Assembly: GCF_001187435.1 (NCBI RefSeq)
Contig: NZ_LFXA01000009.1
Coordinates: 248,001-312,000, forward strand
Source: Streptomyces caatingaensis
GTDB lineage: Bacteria; Actinomycetota; Actinomycetes; Streptomycetales; Streptomycetaceae
DNA: 64,000 bases
Direction: 5' to 3'
Shown here: one piece after another, positions 1-9,865 of the stretch
How the letters are laid out: every line of letters begins with the position of its first letter
Numbering within the stretch: position 1 is the stretch's first letter
Notes under the pieces: model-generated
What the model was told of the DNA's origin: nothing
Seen by the model: only the letters and a program-made list of their open reading frames with translations
The model's database searches: none
Translations under genes and position numbers: made by a program

Positions 1-3000
1 CGGAGATGCGGCCCCCCGTGGCCCTGCTCGCCCACGTCGCGGACGACCCGGGCCGGGCCGCCTTCTGGCCGCTGGCCGGCTTCTCCCCGGAGTGGGTGGC
101 CGTCCGCTGGGCGCTGGCCCACGGAGCGGTGGTCCGGTTCGTCGACCTGCCCGCCGCCCACACCCTCGCGCTGCCGCCGGGGGGTTCGGGGCCACCCGCC
201 CCCGACCCGGTCGAGGCCCTGGCGGCCGCCGCCGGCCGCGACGACCCCGAGCAGTGGTGGGAGGACGCCGTCGAGCACCGCGGGGCCGACCCCGCGCCCG
301 GCGGCGACCCCCTCGCGCCCTTCCGGGCCGTCGCCGACGCCATGGCCGCCCTCCGCCCCGACCCGGCCGGCGGCACGGCCGGCCACGACACCGGCCCCCG
401 CGCGGGCCACGACGCCGTCCGCGAGGCCCACATGCGGCTCCGGCTGCGCGACGCCCGCCGCGAGTTCGGCGACGACGTCGCCGTCGTCTGCGGCGCCTGG
501 CACGTCCCCGCCCTGGCCGCCCGGCGGACCGCCACCGCCGACCGCGGCCTGCTGCGCGGCCTGCCCAGGGTCCGGACGGAGATCTCCTGGGTGCCCTGGA
601 CGCACCGCCGGCTCGCCCGCCGCAGCGGGTACGGCGCCGGCATCACCTCGCCCGGCTGGTACGGCCACCTCTTCCACGCCACCGACCGGCCCGTCGAGCG
701 CTGGATGACCACCGTCGCCCGGCTGCTGCGCGCCGAGGGCCACCCCGTCTCGTCCGCCCACGTCATCGAGGCCGTCCGGCTCGCCGACACCCTCGCCGCC
801 GTCCGCGGGCGCCCCCTGCCGGGGCTCGCGGAGACGACCGACGTGGTCCGGGCCGTGATGTGCGACGGCTCCTCCGGCCCGCTCGCGCTCGTACGGGACC
901 GGCTCGTCGTCGGTGACGCCCTCGGCACGGTCCCCGACGCCGCGCCCGCCCCGCCGCTGCGCCGCGACCTCACCCGGCTCCAGCGGGCCCTGCGCCTGCG
1001 GCCCGAACCCGGGCCCCGCGAGCGGGAGTTCGACCTGCGCCAGGACACCGGCGCCGCCCGCAGCCGGCTGCTCCACCGGCTCCGCGTCCTCGGCGTCGCC
1101 TGGGGCGAACCCCTGCCCGCCCGCGGCGGCACGGGCACCTTCAAGGAGACCTGGCGGCTGTCCTGGGAGCCCGAACTGGCCGTCCGCCTCGCGGAGGCCG
1201 GAGCCTGGGGCACCACCGTCGAGGCCGCCGCCACCGCCCGCGCCGAGGCGGCCGCCCGCGCCGCCGCCTCCCCGGCCGAGGTCACCGCCCTGGCCGAACA
1301 GTGCCTGCTCGCCGGGCTGCCGGGCGCGCTGCCCGCCGTCCTGCGCTCCCTGGCCGACCGGGCCGCCCTCGACACGGACGTGGGCCGGCTGGCCCGGGCC
1401 CTGCCCGCCCTCGTCCGCGCCGTCCGCTACGGCGACGTGCGCCGCACGGACACCGCCGCCCTCGCCGGAGTCGCCGCCGGGCTCGCCGAGCGCGTCTTCG
1501 TCGGCCTGCCCGCCGCCTGCTCCGGCCTCGGCCACGACGCCGCCCGGGAGGCGCGGGCCGACGTCGACGCCGTCCACCGGGCCGTCGCCCTGCTGGGGCG
1601 GCCGGACGCGCGGGAGCGGTGGGCGGCGGTGCTCTCCGACCTCACCGGCCGGCGCCGCGTCCCGGGGGAGATCCGTGGCCGGGCCACGAGGCTCCTGCTC
1701 GACGAGGGCCGCCTCCCCGACGCGCGGGCCGCCCGCCTCGTCGGTCTCGCCCTCTCGCCCGCCGGGGAGCCCGCCGACGCGGCGTCCTGGATCGAGGGCT
1801 TCACCACCGGGGACGGCGCCGGCGGCCTGCTCCTCGTCCACGACGAACGCCTCCTCTCCCTGATCGACACCTGGCTCACCGGCGTCCCCGCCGCCTCCTT
1901 CCGCGCCGTCCTGCCGCTGCTCCGCCGCACGTTCGCCACGTTCGACCCCGCGGTCCGCCGAGCGATCGGCCGCCGCCTCCGCACCTCCCCCTCGGCGCAC
2001 CCCGCCCAGGAGCCGGCTCCGCCCCTCGACCCCGGGCGCGCGGCAGCCGTGATGCCGACGCTGCGCCGGCTCCTGGACCTGGGGGACGGGGGCGGCCCGG
2101 CGGGGCACGGCCGTCCCGGAGCCGGCCCGAGTGACGCCGGACGCGGCTCGGGCGCCCCCGGCCACCCCGCTTCCCCTGCTGCCCCCGCTTCCCCCGCGGC
2201 CCCCGCCTCCTCCGCCGAGCGGCTCCGGCGCTGGCGGCTGGTGCTCGGGGGCGGGCCCGGTGCCGAGGGCACGGGGGCGGTCCTCGCCGACGGGGACGCC
2301 GCCGTCGACCGGGCGCTGGAGGCGCTCTACGGGGGACGGCCGCAAGGCCCCGGCGGCGGGCGGCGCGCAGGAGGGCTCGGCGCCTCCGCACCACGGGCCG
2401 CCCGCTGGCTGGGGGACATCCGGACGTACTTCCCGGCGTCCGTCGTTCAGGTGATGCAGCGTGACGCCCTGGAGCGCCACGGGCTCATCGCCCTCCTCCG
2501 TGAACCGGAGCTCCTGGCCGCGGTCGAGCCGGACGTGCACCTCGCCGGCGCCCTCCTCTCCCTCGCCCGGACCATGCCCGAGGAGGCGCGGGCCACCGCC
2601 CGCGAGGTCGTCCGCCAGGTCGTCCGCGACCTGGAGGGCCGCCTGGCCGGGCGGACCCGCGCCGCGCTCACCGGCGCCCTCGACCGCTCGGCCCGCACCG
2701 CCCGTCCCCGCCCCCGCGACCTCGACTGGGACCGCACGATCCGCGCCAACCTCGGGAACTACCTGCCCGAGCACCGCGCCCTCGTGCCCGAGCGGCTCGT
2801 CGGCCGCGCCCGCGCGGCGCGCTCGCTGCGCAAGGAGGTGATCCTCTGCGTCGACCAGTCCGGCTCGATGGCCGACTCCGTCGTCCATGCCACGGTCCTC
2901 GGCGCGGTCCTCGCCTCCGTGCGGTCGCTCGACACCCGGCTGATCGCCTTCGGCACCGCCGTCGTGGACCTCACGGACCGGCTCGCCGACCCGGTGGACG

Positions 3001-3473
3001 CGCTGTTCGGCGTCCAGCTCGGCGGCGGTACGGACATCGACCGCGCCCTGGCCCACTGCCAGGCCCTCGTCACCCGGCCCGCCGACACGGTGGTCGTGCT
3101 GATCAGTGACCTCTACGAGGGCGGGCCGCCGGACGGCATGCTGCGCCGGGTCGCGGCGATGAGGGCGGCGGGCGTCGGGTTCGTCGCCCTGCCGGCCCTC
3201 TCGGACGAAGGCGTCCCGGCCCACGACCGCGAGCGCGCCGCAGCCCTGGCCGCCCTGGGGGTGCCCGTCCTCACCTGTACCCCCGACCTCTTCCCGGAGG
3301 TGGTGGCCGCGGCCCTCGAGAACCGCCCGCTCCCCGCGTCGGTCCTGCCGGCCGCACCCGTCACCGGCCCGTCCATATCCGGCCCGCCCCTACCCGGGGG
3401 GACGTTCCTGTCCGGGCCGCCCGCACCCCGGCCGCCCGTGCCGCCCACCGAAGCGTCCTCCGGCTCCGCCTGA
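1..3473 (+). CDS. DUF5682 family protein fused to a C-terminal VWA domain (5'-truncated)
   Basis: The reading frame is open from the window edge, so the true N-terminus lies upstream; the first ATG at 6 falls inside the conserved DUF5682 segment (PPVALLAH, AFWPLAGFSPEWVAVRWAL). Up to about residue 690 it matches DUF5682, a family of unknown function. A low-complexity linker rich in Ala, Pro and Ser follows (about 700-740), then the region normally found as a separate VWA gene (RWRLVLGG, RWLGDIRTYFP) and a VWA fold at about 940-1115 with complete MIDAS elements: DQSGSM, the T of GGGTDID and the D of ISDLYEGG. In related genomes, from memory, DUF5682 and this VWA protein are adjacent separate genes with a MoxR AAA+ ATPase, DUF5691 and SWIM genes. 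Here no stop separates them. The role is probably metal-dependent protein handling with a MoxR partner; this is inference. The C-terminal 45 residues are Pro-rich. Confidence 0.85.
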   Translation, partial: EMRPPVALLAHVADDPGRAAFWPLAGFSPEWVAVRWALAHGAVVRFVDLPAAHTLALPPGGSGPPAPDPVEALAAAAGRDDPEQWWEDAVEHRGADPAPGGDPLAPFRAVADAMAALRPDPAGGTAGHDTGPRAGHDAVREAHMRLRLRDARREFGDDVAVVCGAWHVPALAARRTATADRGLLRGLPRVRTEISWVPWTHRRLARRSGYGAGITSPGWYGHLFHATDRPVERWMTTVARLLRAEGHPVSSAHVIEAVRLADTLAAVRGRPLPGLAETTDVVRAVMCDGSSGPLALVRDRLVVGDALGTVPDAAPAPPLRRDLTRLQRALRLRPEPGPREREFDLRQDTGAARSRLLHRLRVLGVAWGEPLPARGGTGTFKETWRLSWEPELAVRLAEAGAWGTTVEAAATARAEAAARAAASPAEVTALAEQCLLAGLPGALPAVLRSLADRAALDTDVGRLARALPALVRAVRYGDVRRTDTAALAGVAAGLAERVFVGLPAACSGLGHDAAREARADVDAVHRAVALLGRPDARERWAAVLSDLTGRRRVPGEIRGRATRLLLDEGRLPDARAARLVGLALSPAGEPADAASWIEGFTTGDGAGGLLLVHDERLLSLIDTWLTGVPAASFRAVLPLLRRTFATFDPAVRRAIGRRLRTSPSAHPAQEPAPPLDPGRAAAVMPTLRRLLDLGDGGGPAGHGRPGAGPSDAGRGSGAPGHPASPAAPASPAAPASSAERLRRWRLVLGGGPGAEGTGAVLADGDAAVDRALEALYGGRPQGPGGGRRAGGLGASAPRAARWLGDIRTYFPASVVQVMQRDALERHGLIALLREPELLAAVEPDVHLAGALLSLARTMPEEARATAREVVRQVVRDLEGRLAGRTRAALTGALDRSARTARPRPRDLDWDRTIRANLGNYLPEHRALVPERLVGRARAARSLRKEVILCVDQSGSMADSVVHATVLGAVLASVRSLDTRLIAFGTAVVDLTDRLADPVDALFGVQLGGGTDIDRALAHCQALVTRPADTVVVLISDLYEGGPPDGMLRRVAAMRAAGVGFVALPALSDEGVPAHDRERAAALAALGVPVLTCTPDLFPEVVAAALENRPLPASVLPAAPVTGPSISGPPLPGGTFLSGPPAPRPPVPPTEASSGSA

Positions 3474-3817
3474 CGCTCCGGCACCCGGCCCCGGCCCCCG
3501 GGCCCGGCCCACCCCGCCCCCCCGCCGTCCCACCACCCACCATCCCCCAGCGCGGAACGGGCGAACGCCCCACCCGTTGGGCCCAGTGGTCCGTTGCGAA
3601 GGGTGTCGGCGGGGGTGGTGATCTGTGAGCGTAATCACGGCCGGAGTGTGATCTGCGATTTAGGGACCTCCCCCGCTCGGGGATAACCTGCGAGACGGAC
3701 ATGCCGCGTATTCGGCGCACGTGTGCCGCCCTCGTCATAGATCGCGTTCACGCTGCCACCGCGGCACGCCCGCGCAGACAACGAACCGCGATATCCATGG
3801 AAAAGGGACGGACGCGC
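3474..3817. other. Intergenic region upstream of sucCD
   Basis: This 344-base stretch has no convincing gene. It starts with a C-rich run that can fold into weak GC hairpins and may end transcription of the VWA gene. From 3618 it holds a repeated GTGATCTG and a Crp-like site (listed separately). The sequence GGATAAC near 3680 could belong to a promoter, but no clear -35/-10 pair was identified. Confidence 0.5.
3624..3639 (+). promoter_or_regulatory. Candidate Crp-binding site upstream of sucCD
   Basis: TGTGAGCGTAATCACG matches nine of ten defined positions of the enteric CRP consensus TGTGA-N6-TCACA. It is one base from the Streptomyces Crp consensus GTG-N6-GNCAC. It overlaps the first of two GTGATCTG repeats (3618-3625 and 3648-3655, starting 30 bp apart) and lies about 180 bases before sucC. 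Binding is inferred from sequence only. Confidence 0.4.
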
Positions 3818-4996
3818 GTGGACCTGTTCGAGTACCAGGCGAGGGACCTCTTCGCCAAGCACGGTGTACCGGTGCTGGCCGGTGAAGTCATCGACACGCC
3901 TGAGGCGGCGCGCGAGGCGACCGAGCGACTGGGCGGCCGTTCGGTCGTCAAGGCGCAGGTCAAGGTCGGCGGTCGCGGCAAGGCCGGCGGCGTCAAGCTG
4001 GCCGGCACCCCGGACGAGGCCGTCGCCCGCGCGACGGACATCCTCGGCATGGACATCAAGGGCCACACGGTCCACAAGGTGATGATCGCGGAGACCGCTC
4101 CGGAGATCGCCGAGGAGTACTACGTCTCGTACCTCCTCGACCGCACCAACCGCACCTTCCTGGCCATGGCCTCCGTCGCCGGCGGCATGGACATCGAGGA
4201 GGTCGCCGCCACGACCCCCGAGAAGCTGGCCAAGGTGCCGGTGGACGCCAACGAGGGCGTCTCCCTGGAGAAGGCCCGCGAGATCGTCGCCCAGGCGAAG
4301 TTCCCGGCCGACGTCGCGGAGCAGGTCGCCGAGGTCATGGTGACCCTGTGGAAGACCTTCGTCGCCGAGGACGCCCTCCTCGTCGAGGTCAACCCGCTGG
4401 CCAAGGTGGCCGACGGCCGCGTCATCGCGCTGGACGGCAAGGTCTCCCTGGACGACAACGCGGACTTCCGCCAGCCCGACCACGAGGACCTGGTCGACCA
4501 CGCCGCGGCCAACCCGCTGGAGGCCGCCGCCAAGGCCAAGGGCCTCAACTACGTCAAGCTCGACGGCCAGGTCGGCATCATCGGCAACGGCGCGGGCCTC
4601 GTCATGAGCACCCTGGACGTCGTCGCCTACGCCGGTGAGAACCACGGCGGCGTCAAGCCCGCCAACTTCCTCGACATCGGCGGCGGCGCCTCGGCCGAGG
4701 TCATGGCCAACGGCCTGGAGATCATCCTCGGCGACCCGGACGTCAAGTCCGTCTTCGTCAACGTCTTCGGCGGCATCACCGCCTGCGACGAGGTCGCCAA
4801 GGGCATCGTCCAGGCCCTGGAGCTCCTGAAGGAGAAGGGCGAGGACGTCACCAAGCCGCTCGTCGTGCGCCTCGACGGCAACAACGCGGAGCTGGGTCGC
4901 AAGATCCTGTCCGACGCCAACCACCCGCTGGTGCAGCGCGTGGACACCATGGACGGTGCGGCCGACAAGGCCGCCGAGCTCGCGGCTGCGAAGTAA
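3818..4996 (+). CDS. sucC: Succinyl-CoA synthetase (ADP-forming) beta subunit
   Basis: With SucD it interconverts succinyl-CoA and succinate with substrate-level phosphorylation in the TCA cycle. The GTG at 3818 gives 392 residues beginning [18 protein letters not shown], the usual start of the family, with AAAAGGGA about 10 bases upstream; an in-frame ATG at 3701 would add 39 unrelated residues. The N-terminal two thirds is an ATP-grasp fold ([26 protein letters not shown]) and the C-terminal third is the CoA-ligase domain ([37 protein letters not shown]). sucD follows after 24 bases, so the two form an operon. A Crp-like site lies upstream. Confidence 0.97.
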   Translation: MDLFEYQARDLFAKHGVPVLAGEVIDTPEAAREATERLGGRSVVKAQVKVGGRGKAGGVKLAGTPDEAVARATDILGMDIKGHTVHKVMIAETAPEIAEEYYVSYLLDRTNRTFLAMASVAGGMDIEEVAATTPEKLAKVPVDANEGVSLEKAREIVAQAKFPADVAEQVAEVMVTLWKTFVAEDALLVEVNPLAKVADGRVIALDGKVSLDDNADFRQPDHEDLVDHAAANPLEAAAKAKGLNYVKLDGQVGIIGNGAGLVMSTLDVVAYAGENHGGVKPANFLDIGGGASAEVMANGLEIILGDPDVKSVFVNVFGGITACDEVAKGIVQALELLKEKGEDVTKPLVVRLDGNNAELGRKILSDANHPLVQRVDTMDGAADKAAELAAAK

Positions 4997-5020
4997 TAGG
5001 GACGAGGTCACAGACACACC

Positions 5021-5905
5021 ATGGCTATCTTCCTCACCAAGGACAGCAAGGTCATCGTCCAGGGCATGACCGGTGCCACGGGCATGAAGCACACCCGGCT
5101 GATGCTCGGTGACGGCACCAACATCGTCGGTGGCGTCAACCCGCGCAAGGCCGGCACCTCCGTGGACTTCGACGGCCGCGCCGTCCCGGTCTTCGGCTCG
5201 GTCGCCGAGGCGATGAAGGAGACCGGTGCCGACGTCACCGTCGTCTTCGTCCCGCCGGCCTTCGCCAAGGCCGCGGTCGTCGAGGCCATCGACGCGGGCA
5301 TCGGCCTGGCCGTCGTCATCACCGAGGGCATCGCCGTCCACGACTCGGCCGCCTTCTGGGCCTACGCCAAGGCCAAGGGCAACAAGACCCGCATCATCGG
5401 CCCCAACTGCCCCGGTCTGATCACCCCGGGCCAGTCCAACGCCGGCATCATCCCGGGCGACATCACCAAGCCCGGCCGCATCGGCCTGGTCTCCAAGTCG
5501 GGCACGCTGACGTACCAGATGATGTACGAGCTGCGGGACATCGGCTTCTCGTCCTGCGTCGGCATCGGCGGCGACCCGGTCATCGGCACCACGCACATCG
5601 ACGCCCTGGCCGCCTTCGAGGCCGACCCCGACACCGACCTCATCGTGATGATCGGTGAGATCGGCGGCGACGCCGAGGAGCGGGCCGCGGACTTCATCAA
5701 GGCCAACGTCACCAAGCCGGTCGTCGGCTACGTCGCCGGCTTCACCGCGCCCGAGGGCAAGACGATGGGCCACGCCGGTGCGATCGTGTCCGGTTCGTCC
5801 GGTACCGCGCAGGCCAAGAAGGAGGCCCTGGAGGCCGCGGGCGTGAAGGTCGGCAAGACCCCGTCCGAGACCGCCCGCCTCGCCCGCGCCGCGCTCAGCG
5901 CCTGA
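5021..5905 (+). CDS. sucD: Succinyl-CoA synthetase alpha subunit
   Basis: CoA-binding and phosphohistidine-carrying subunit, 294 residues, the usual length. The N-terminal Rossmann CoA-binding domain is clear ([42 protein letters not shown]). The catalytic His is in GHAGAIVSG at about residue 251. [16 protein letters not shown] and [16 protein letters not shown] are family signatures. AGGGACGAGG lies before the ATG. It is cotranscribed with sucC and ends at a strong hairpin terminator. Confidence 0.97.
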   Translation: MAIFLTKDSKVIVQGMTGATGMKHTRLMLGDGTNIVGGVNPRKAGTSVDFDGRAVPVFGSVAEAMKETGADVTVVFVPPAFAKAAVVEAIDAGIGLAVVITEGIAVHDSAAFWAYAKAKGNKTRIIGPNCPGLITPGQSNAGIIPGDITKPGRIGLVSKSGTLTYQMMYELRDIGFSSCVGIGGDPVIGTTHIDALAAFEADPDTDLIVMIGEIGGDAEERAADFIKANVTKPVVGYVAGFTAPEGKTMGHAGAIVSGSSGTAQAKKEALEAAGVKVGKTPSETARLARAALSA

Positions 5906-5952
5906 GCCGACCGCCCGCCGGGTGCCGCCGTACGGGCGGTCCCGCCGGGCGG

Positions 5953-5987
5953 GAAGGGCCCGCACCCCGCACGGGTGCGGGCCCTTC
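5953..5987 (+). terminator. Terminator after sucCD
   Basis: A 15-bp perfect stem (5953-5967 with 5973-5987) closes a 5-base loop, about 50 bases after the sucD stop. There is no U-tract, as is common in Streptomyces. Confidence 0.8.
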
Positions 5988-6087
5988 GCCGTCCCGCGCC
6001 CCGCCACGTACACCACCCGATTGCCACTCTGAACACGACACGACGGTCATTTGTCGCTACCCGCCCGAAAGGCGCGTTGTTGGCAGC

Positions 6088-8118
6088 ATGGCCCTTGTGA
6101 CCCCATATGCCCACAGCGGTTCCTCGCTGCCCTCGTACCTCCGCTTCGCGGCACGCGGTACGCCGGGCACGGGCCGGGCGTTCTTCGGCGGCGCGCTCGC
6201 CGCCGGCCTGGGGCTGGGAGCGTTCGCCACGCTCGTCCTGGCGCTGTGGATCGTGTCGCCCTACCCCGACAGCGGCCCCGCCGGGGCGCTGCACATCGCC
6301 ACCGGCCTCTGGCTGCTCGCGCACGGCGCCGAACTGGTGCGCACCGAGACCCTCTCCGGCGACCCCGCCCCGGTGGGCCTGACGCCGCTGCTGCTCAGCG
6401 TGGTCCCCTGCGTGCTGGTGCACCGCGCCGCGCGCCAGGCCCCGGCCCCCGACTGCGACGAGGACGCCGAGTACGCCGAGGAGGCGGGCGAAGGGCCGGC
6501 CGTGGACGGCGAACCCGCCGACGGGGCCGGGGACCTGGCGGACGCCGGGCCTCCGCCGCCCGCGCCCCCGGGACCGCCCCCGCCCCCGCTGCCGCCGCGC
6601 ACCGCCTTCACCGCCCTGCTCGGCGGATATCTGCTGGTGAGCCTCGCGGCCGTGCTCTACGCCTCGTCCGGGCCGGTGCGCGTCGACCCGCTGAGCGCCC
6701 TGCTGCACCTGCCGCTCGTCGCCGCCGTCCCCGCGGCCGCCGGGGTGTGGATGGCCTCGGGCTGTCCGCCCTGGAACCCGCCGCCGCGCGTCCGGCGGGT
6801 GCTGCGGTTCGTCCCGCGGCGGGCGCGCGCGTGGTTCACCTACCCGCACGTCCTGGCCGTCGCCCGGGCCACCGCGGCCGGTACGGGCGTGCTGCTCGGC
6901 GGGGCCGCGCTGCTGCTGGCCGTGGCCCTGGCGCGCGGCGGGGGCGCCGCCCAGGAGGCCGTGACGCAGCTGGCCGCGGGCTGGTCGGGCCGGGTCGCCG
7001 TGGTGCTGCTGAGCGTGGCGCTGCTGCCCAACGCCGTGGTGTGGACGGCGGCGTACGCGGTGGGGGCCGGCTTCGTCGTCGGGGCGGGCGGCGTCCTGGC
7101 CCCGGTGGCGCTTCCCGTGCTCGGCGCCCACGGGCACCCCCTGCCGCTGCTGCCCCGCTTCCCGCTGCTCGCCGCGCTGCCCGGCCCGGGGGAGGCGGGG
7201 CCGCTGGGGCTGGCCGGGTGCGCCGTGGTGGTGGCCGGGGCGGGGGTGGCGGTCGCCTCCGCGGCCGTGCCGCGGCGTCCGGCGACCGTGGGCCGGTGCG
7301 AGGCCATGCTGATCGCCCTCCTCGCCGCGGTCGCCTCCGCCGTGCTGGTCACGGTGCTCGCGGCCGCCGCCGGCGGGCCGCTGGGCAACGCCACCCTGGC
7401 CCGCTTCGGCCCGCCGGCCCGGTTCGCGGGCCTCGCCTGTCTGGTGTGGACGGCGGCGGTCGGGGTCCCGGGCGCGCTGGTGGTGCGTCACCTGCGCAGG
7501 GAACGGCCCGCGGCGGAGGCGGAGAGGCGCGGCTCCTGGTGGCGGCGGACCGGCTTCGCCCTGGGCCTCGACCTCCCGGAGCGGCGCCGGCGGGCGCGTC
7601 CCCGGCAGGCGCCCCGCTGGTGGCGCGCGGCGGCCGGCTGGCTGGGCTTCGCGGCGGGCGGGGAGCGGGCCGCCGAGGTCCTCCCGGCGCAGCGGCCCGG
7701 CGGGACGGACCCGGTGGGGGAGGGCGGCGGTTCCGCCGAACCGGCCGGCCACGGGCCGGAGTTCGCCCCGGAGAGCCTGCCCCTGCTGCCCGTGCACGGC
7801 ACGGTGCTGGGCGCCGACGGCAGGGCCGAGCCGCCGCGCCGGCACCGGCGCCGCGGTGCGCGGGCGGCCCGGGCGGCCGACCGGGCCGCGCGGCGCGAGG
7901 CGGAGCGGACCGCCCGCCGGGAGGCGCGGCGGGCCCGGAAGGCCCGCAAGGCGCCGATGCCGCCCGTCCCGGATCCGGCCCACGGCGTCGCGGACGCCGC
8001 CGAGTGGCACGACACCGGCGTCCGCCGCGCCCGCTGGGCCGCCCTCAAGGATTCCGGCGGCGGCCTCATGGCGGACTTCGAACCACGCGACCCTGAGCGG
8101 CTGTTCGAGGACCGCTGA
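6088..8118 (+). CDS. DUF6350 family multi-pass membrane protein
   Basis: A 676-residue integral membrane protein of the DUF6350 (PerM-like) family. From memory its homologues sit between sucD and purN in Streptomyces. About ten hydrophobic segments occupy residues 30-480 (for example [20 protein letters not shown] and [19 protein letters not shown]), interrupted at about 120-170 by an acidic and Pro-rich loop. The C-terminal about 190 residues are cytoplasmic and very rich in Arg and Ala ([19 protein letters not shown]), ending [14 protein letters not shown] cell-envelope or division role is suggested by the family name but unproven. The start is uncertain: the ATG has only GAAAGG some 19 bases upstream, and a GTG lies three codons in. 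Confidence 0.8.
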   Translation: MALVTPYAHSGSSLPSYLRFAARGTPGTGRAFFGGALAAGLGLGAFATLVLALWIVSPYPDSGPAGALHIATGLWLLAHGAELVRTETLSGDPAPVGLTPLLLSVVPCVLVHRAARQAPAPDCDEDAEYAEEAGEGPAVDGEPADGAGDLADAGPPPPAPPGPPPPPLPPRTAFTALLGGYLLVSLAAVLYASSGPVRVDPLSALLHLPLVAAVPAAAGVWMASGCPPWNPPPRVRRVLRFVPRRARAWFTYPHVLAVARATAAGTGVLLGGAALLLAVALARGGGAAQEAVTQLAAGWSGRVAVVLLSVALLPNAVVWTAAYAVGAGFVVGAGGVLAPVALPVLGAHGHPLPLLPRFPLLAALPGPGEAGPLGLAGCAVVVAGAGVAVASAAVPRRPATVGRCEAMLIALLAAVASAVLVTVLAAAAGGPLGNATLARFGPPARFAGLACLVWTAAVGVPGALVVRHLRRERPAAEAERRGSWWRRTGFALGLDLPERRRRARPRQAPRWWRAAAGWLGFAAGGERAAEVLPAQRPGGTDPVGEGGGSAEPAGHGPEFAPESLPLLPVHGTVLGADGRAEPPRRHRRRGARAARAADRAARREAERTARREARRARKARKAPMPPVPDPAHGVADAAEWHDTGVRRARWAALKDSGGGLMADFEPRDPERLFEDR

Positions 8119-8144
8119 GGCGGGACCGCCGGCCGGGGGCCGTG

Positions 8145-8900
8145 TCAGTCGTCCGCCGCCAGCAGCGGGCGCAGCCGCTCGGGGAGATGGACCTCGCACG
8201 CCTGGCGCGAGGACTGGGTCAGGGCGTCGTCCACGCAGGTGTAGTAGTCGCGGTAGACGAGCTGGAAGCCGTAGGTGGACACCACGATCAGCAGGGCCAG
8301 GCCGCCCATCACCAGGCCGCTGACCGCCGCCGTCGTCTGGGGGCGGAAGCCGCCCGGCCGCGGGGCGGCCGCGCCCTTGTCGCCGGGGCGGCCGCGGAGC
8401 GCGCTGATGCCCCAGTAGACGGAGAGGGCGCCCAGCAGCAGGGCCACCTCCGGCAGGCTGAACAGGGCGAAGAAGAAGCCCCAGAGGCCGGCGAGCACGG
8501 CGTAGCGGGCGCGGCGCTGGGCCGGGTCGGAGGGATCCCAGCGCGGGCCGCCGCCGGGCCCGTGCGAGGGGTCCTGGCCGCCGCCGGGCGGGCCGCCGAA
8601 GCCGCCGTCGTGGCGGCCGGGCTGGCGGCTGCTCCACTGGCTGCCCCACGCGGGCGGGGCGGGCCGCCGCTGCCCGCCGTCCTCCTCGGCGCCGCCGTTC
8701 CCGCCGTCGGCGCCGCCGTCCCCGCCGTGGGGCGCGCGCGGCCGCCAGGGCTGGTCGGGCCGGCCCTCGGGCGGCGGGGCGAACGGGTTGTCCCGCTGCT
8801 CCCGGTCCGAGGGGCGCGCGAGAACCGTCGCGGGCGGGGCGCCGGCGGACGCGGCGGGCAGCGGGGGGCGGTGAACCGCCAGTCGGCGTCGGTCCGGCAT
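8145..8900 (-). CDS. Conserved membrane protein with Pro/Gly-rich N-terminus
   Basis: The ATG at 8898-8900 is preceded by AGGGGAAG at a suitable distance and gives 251 residues; a longer frame to 9041 has no such site. The first about 125 residues are low complexity (Pro, Gly, Arg, repeated GGDGGADGGNGG), likely cytoplasmic and disordered. Two hydrophobic segments follow (YAVLAGLWGFFFALFSLPEV and TTAAVSGLVMGGLALLIVV), then an extracytoplasmic tail with two Cys (YYTCVDDALTQSSRQACEVH) that could pair. It converges on the DUF6350 gene with a 26-base gap. I do not recognise a named family. Confidence 0.75.
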   Translation of the reverse strand: MPDRRRLAVHRPPLPAASAGAPPATVLARPSDREQRDNPFAPPPEGRPDQPWRPRAPHGGDGGADGGNGGAEEDGGQRRPAPPAWGSQWSSRQPGRHDGGFGGPPGGGQDPSHGPGGGPRWDPSDPAQRRARYAVLAGLWGFFFALFSLPEVALLLGALSVYWGISALRGRPGDKGAAAPRPGGFRPQTTAAVSGLVMGGLALLIVVSTYGFQLVYRDYYTCVDDALTQSSRQACEVHLPERLRPLLAADD

Positions 8901-9238
8901 GTGGAGTGCGTCTTCCCCTGGTCGGTCTGAGTTCGCTCGGCCGCGACGGGCGCGTCCGTCGCGTCCTTCGAGCCTACGGCCGTGCGACGGGTTTCCGGGG
9001 CCGGTCCCCGCCGCGTCCGCCCGCGCGGAGCTCCCCCGCACGGTCCCGTCCGGGACGGGGAGGAGCCCCGGCCCCAGACGCTACCTCGCGGGTGCGCCCC
9101 CGTCCCGCGGGGGCCGTCGGGTGTGCCGGTATCGTTGCTGGCGGTCGGCGGCTTCGTAGGGTTCCCCGTATCCGGCGTACCCGGGTTCTCGTACGACCCT
9201 ACAAACCGCACGCCCCAGTCAGCAGAAAGGGCCCCCTC
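8901..9238. other. Divergent intergenic region before purN
   Basis: A 338-base region between the divergent membrane protein gene and purN. It holds a possible sigma-HrdB-type promoter for purN at 9135-9162 and a downstream inverted repeat (GTAGGGT 9156-9162 with ACCCTAC 9196-9202) that could fold the leader. I see no known purine riboswitch core. The upstream half is C-rich with no recognisable element. Confidence 0.4.
9135..9162 (+). promoter_or_regulatory. Candidate promoter of purNH
   Basis: TTGCTG (9135-9140) and TAGGGT (9157-9162) are separated by 16 bases, close to the vegetative consensus. The purN start lies about 75 bases downstream. Confidence 0.35.
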
Positions 9239-9865
9239 GTGGCCGTCCCCGCCCGTCCCGCCCGCATCGTCGCGCTCGTCTCCGGCTCGGGGACGAACCT
9301 GCAGGCCCTGCTGGACGCGATCGCCGCCGACCCGGAGGGCTACGGCGCCCGCGTCGTGGCCGTCGGCGCCGACCGGGAGGGGATCGCCGGGCTGGAGCGC
9401 GCCGAGCGCGCCGGGCTGCCCGTCTTCGTCCGGCGCGTGGGCGACTTCGCCTCGCGCGAGGAGTGGGACCGGGCCCTGGCCGAGGCGACCGCCGCGTACG
9501 AGCCGGACCTGGTCGTCTCGGCGGGCTTCATGAAGATCCTGGGGAGGCACTTCCTCGCCCGGTTCGGCGGGCGGACGGTCAACACGCACCCCGCCCTGCT
9601 GCCCAGTTTTCCCGGTGCCCACGGTGTGCGCGACGCCCTCGCGTACGGCGTGCGGGTCACCGGGTGCACCGTCCACTTCGTCGACGAGGGCGTCGACACC
9701 GGCCCGATCATCGCCCAGGGCGCGGTCGAGGTCCGGGACGAGGACGACGAGGCCGCTCTGCACGAGCGGATCAAGGAAGTCGAGCGAGCGCTGCTCGTCG
9801 AGGTCGTGGGGCGGCTCGCCCGGCACGGCTACCGCATTGAGGGACGAAAGGTACGGATCTCGTGA
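9239..9865 (+). CDS. purN: Phosphoribosylglycinamide formyltransferase
   Basis: Transfers a formyl group from 10-formyl-THF to GAR in purine synthesis. The GTG at 9239 follows AGAAAGG by 8 bases and gives 208 residues. The phosphate-binding loop is [15 protein letters not shown]. The catalytic Asn and His are in [15 protein letters not shown], and the Asp in [13 protein letters not shown]. The gene overlaps purH by four bases (GTGA), so the two are translationally coupled, and folD nearby supplies the same folate cofactor. Confidence 0.97.
   Translation: MAVPARPARIVALVSGSGTNLQALLDAIAADPEGYGARVVAVGADREGIAGLERAERAGLPVFVRRVGDFASREEWDRALAEATAAYEPDLVVSAGFMKILGRHFLARFGGRTVNTHPALLPSFPGAHGVRDALAYGVRVTGCTVHFVDEGVDTGPIIAQGAVEVRDEDDEAALHERIKEVERALLVEVVGRLARHGYRIEGRKVRIS

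Noticed and set aside
3635..6016. A 793-codon open frame on the minus strand opposite sucCD
   Set aside because: It is the GC-driven mirror of sucC and sucD, with low-complexity Asp/Gly/Val-rich translation and no recognisable domain.
5728..8649. A 973-codon minus-strand frame opposite the DUF6350 gene
   Set aside because: Translation is almost only Arg, Pro, Ala and Gly with no fold. The plus-strand gene has clear membrane segments.
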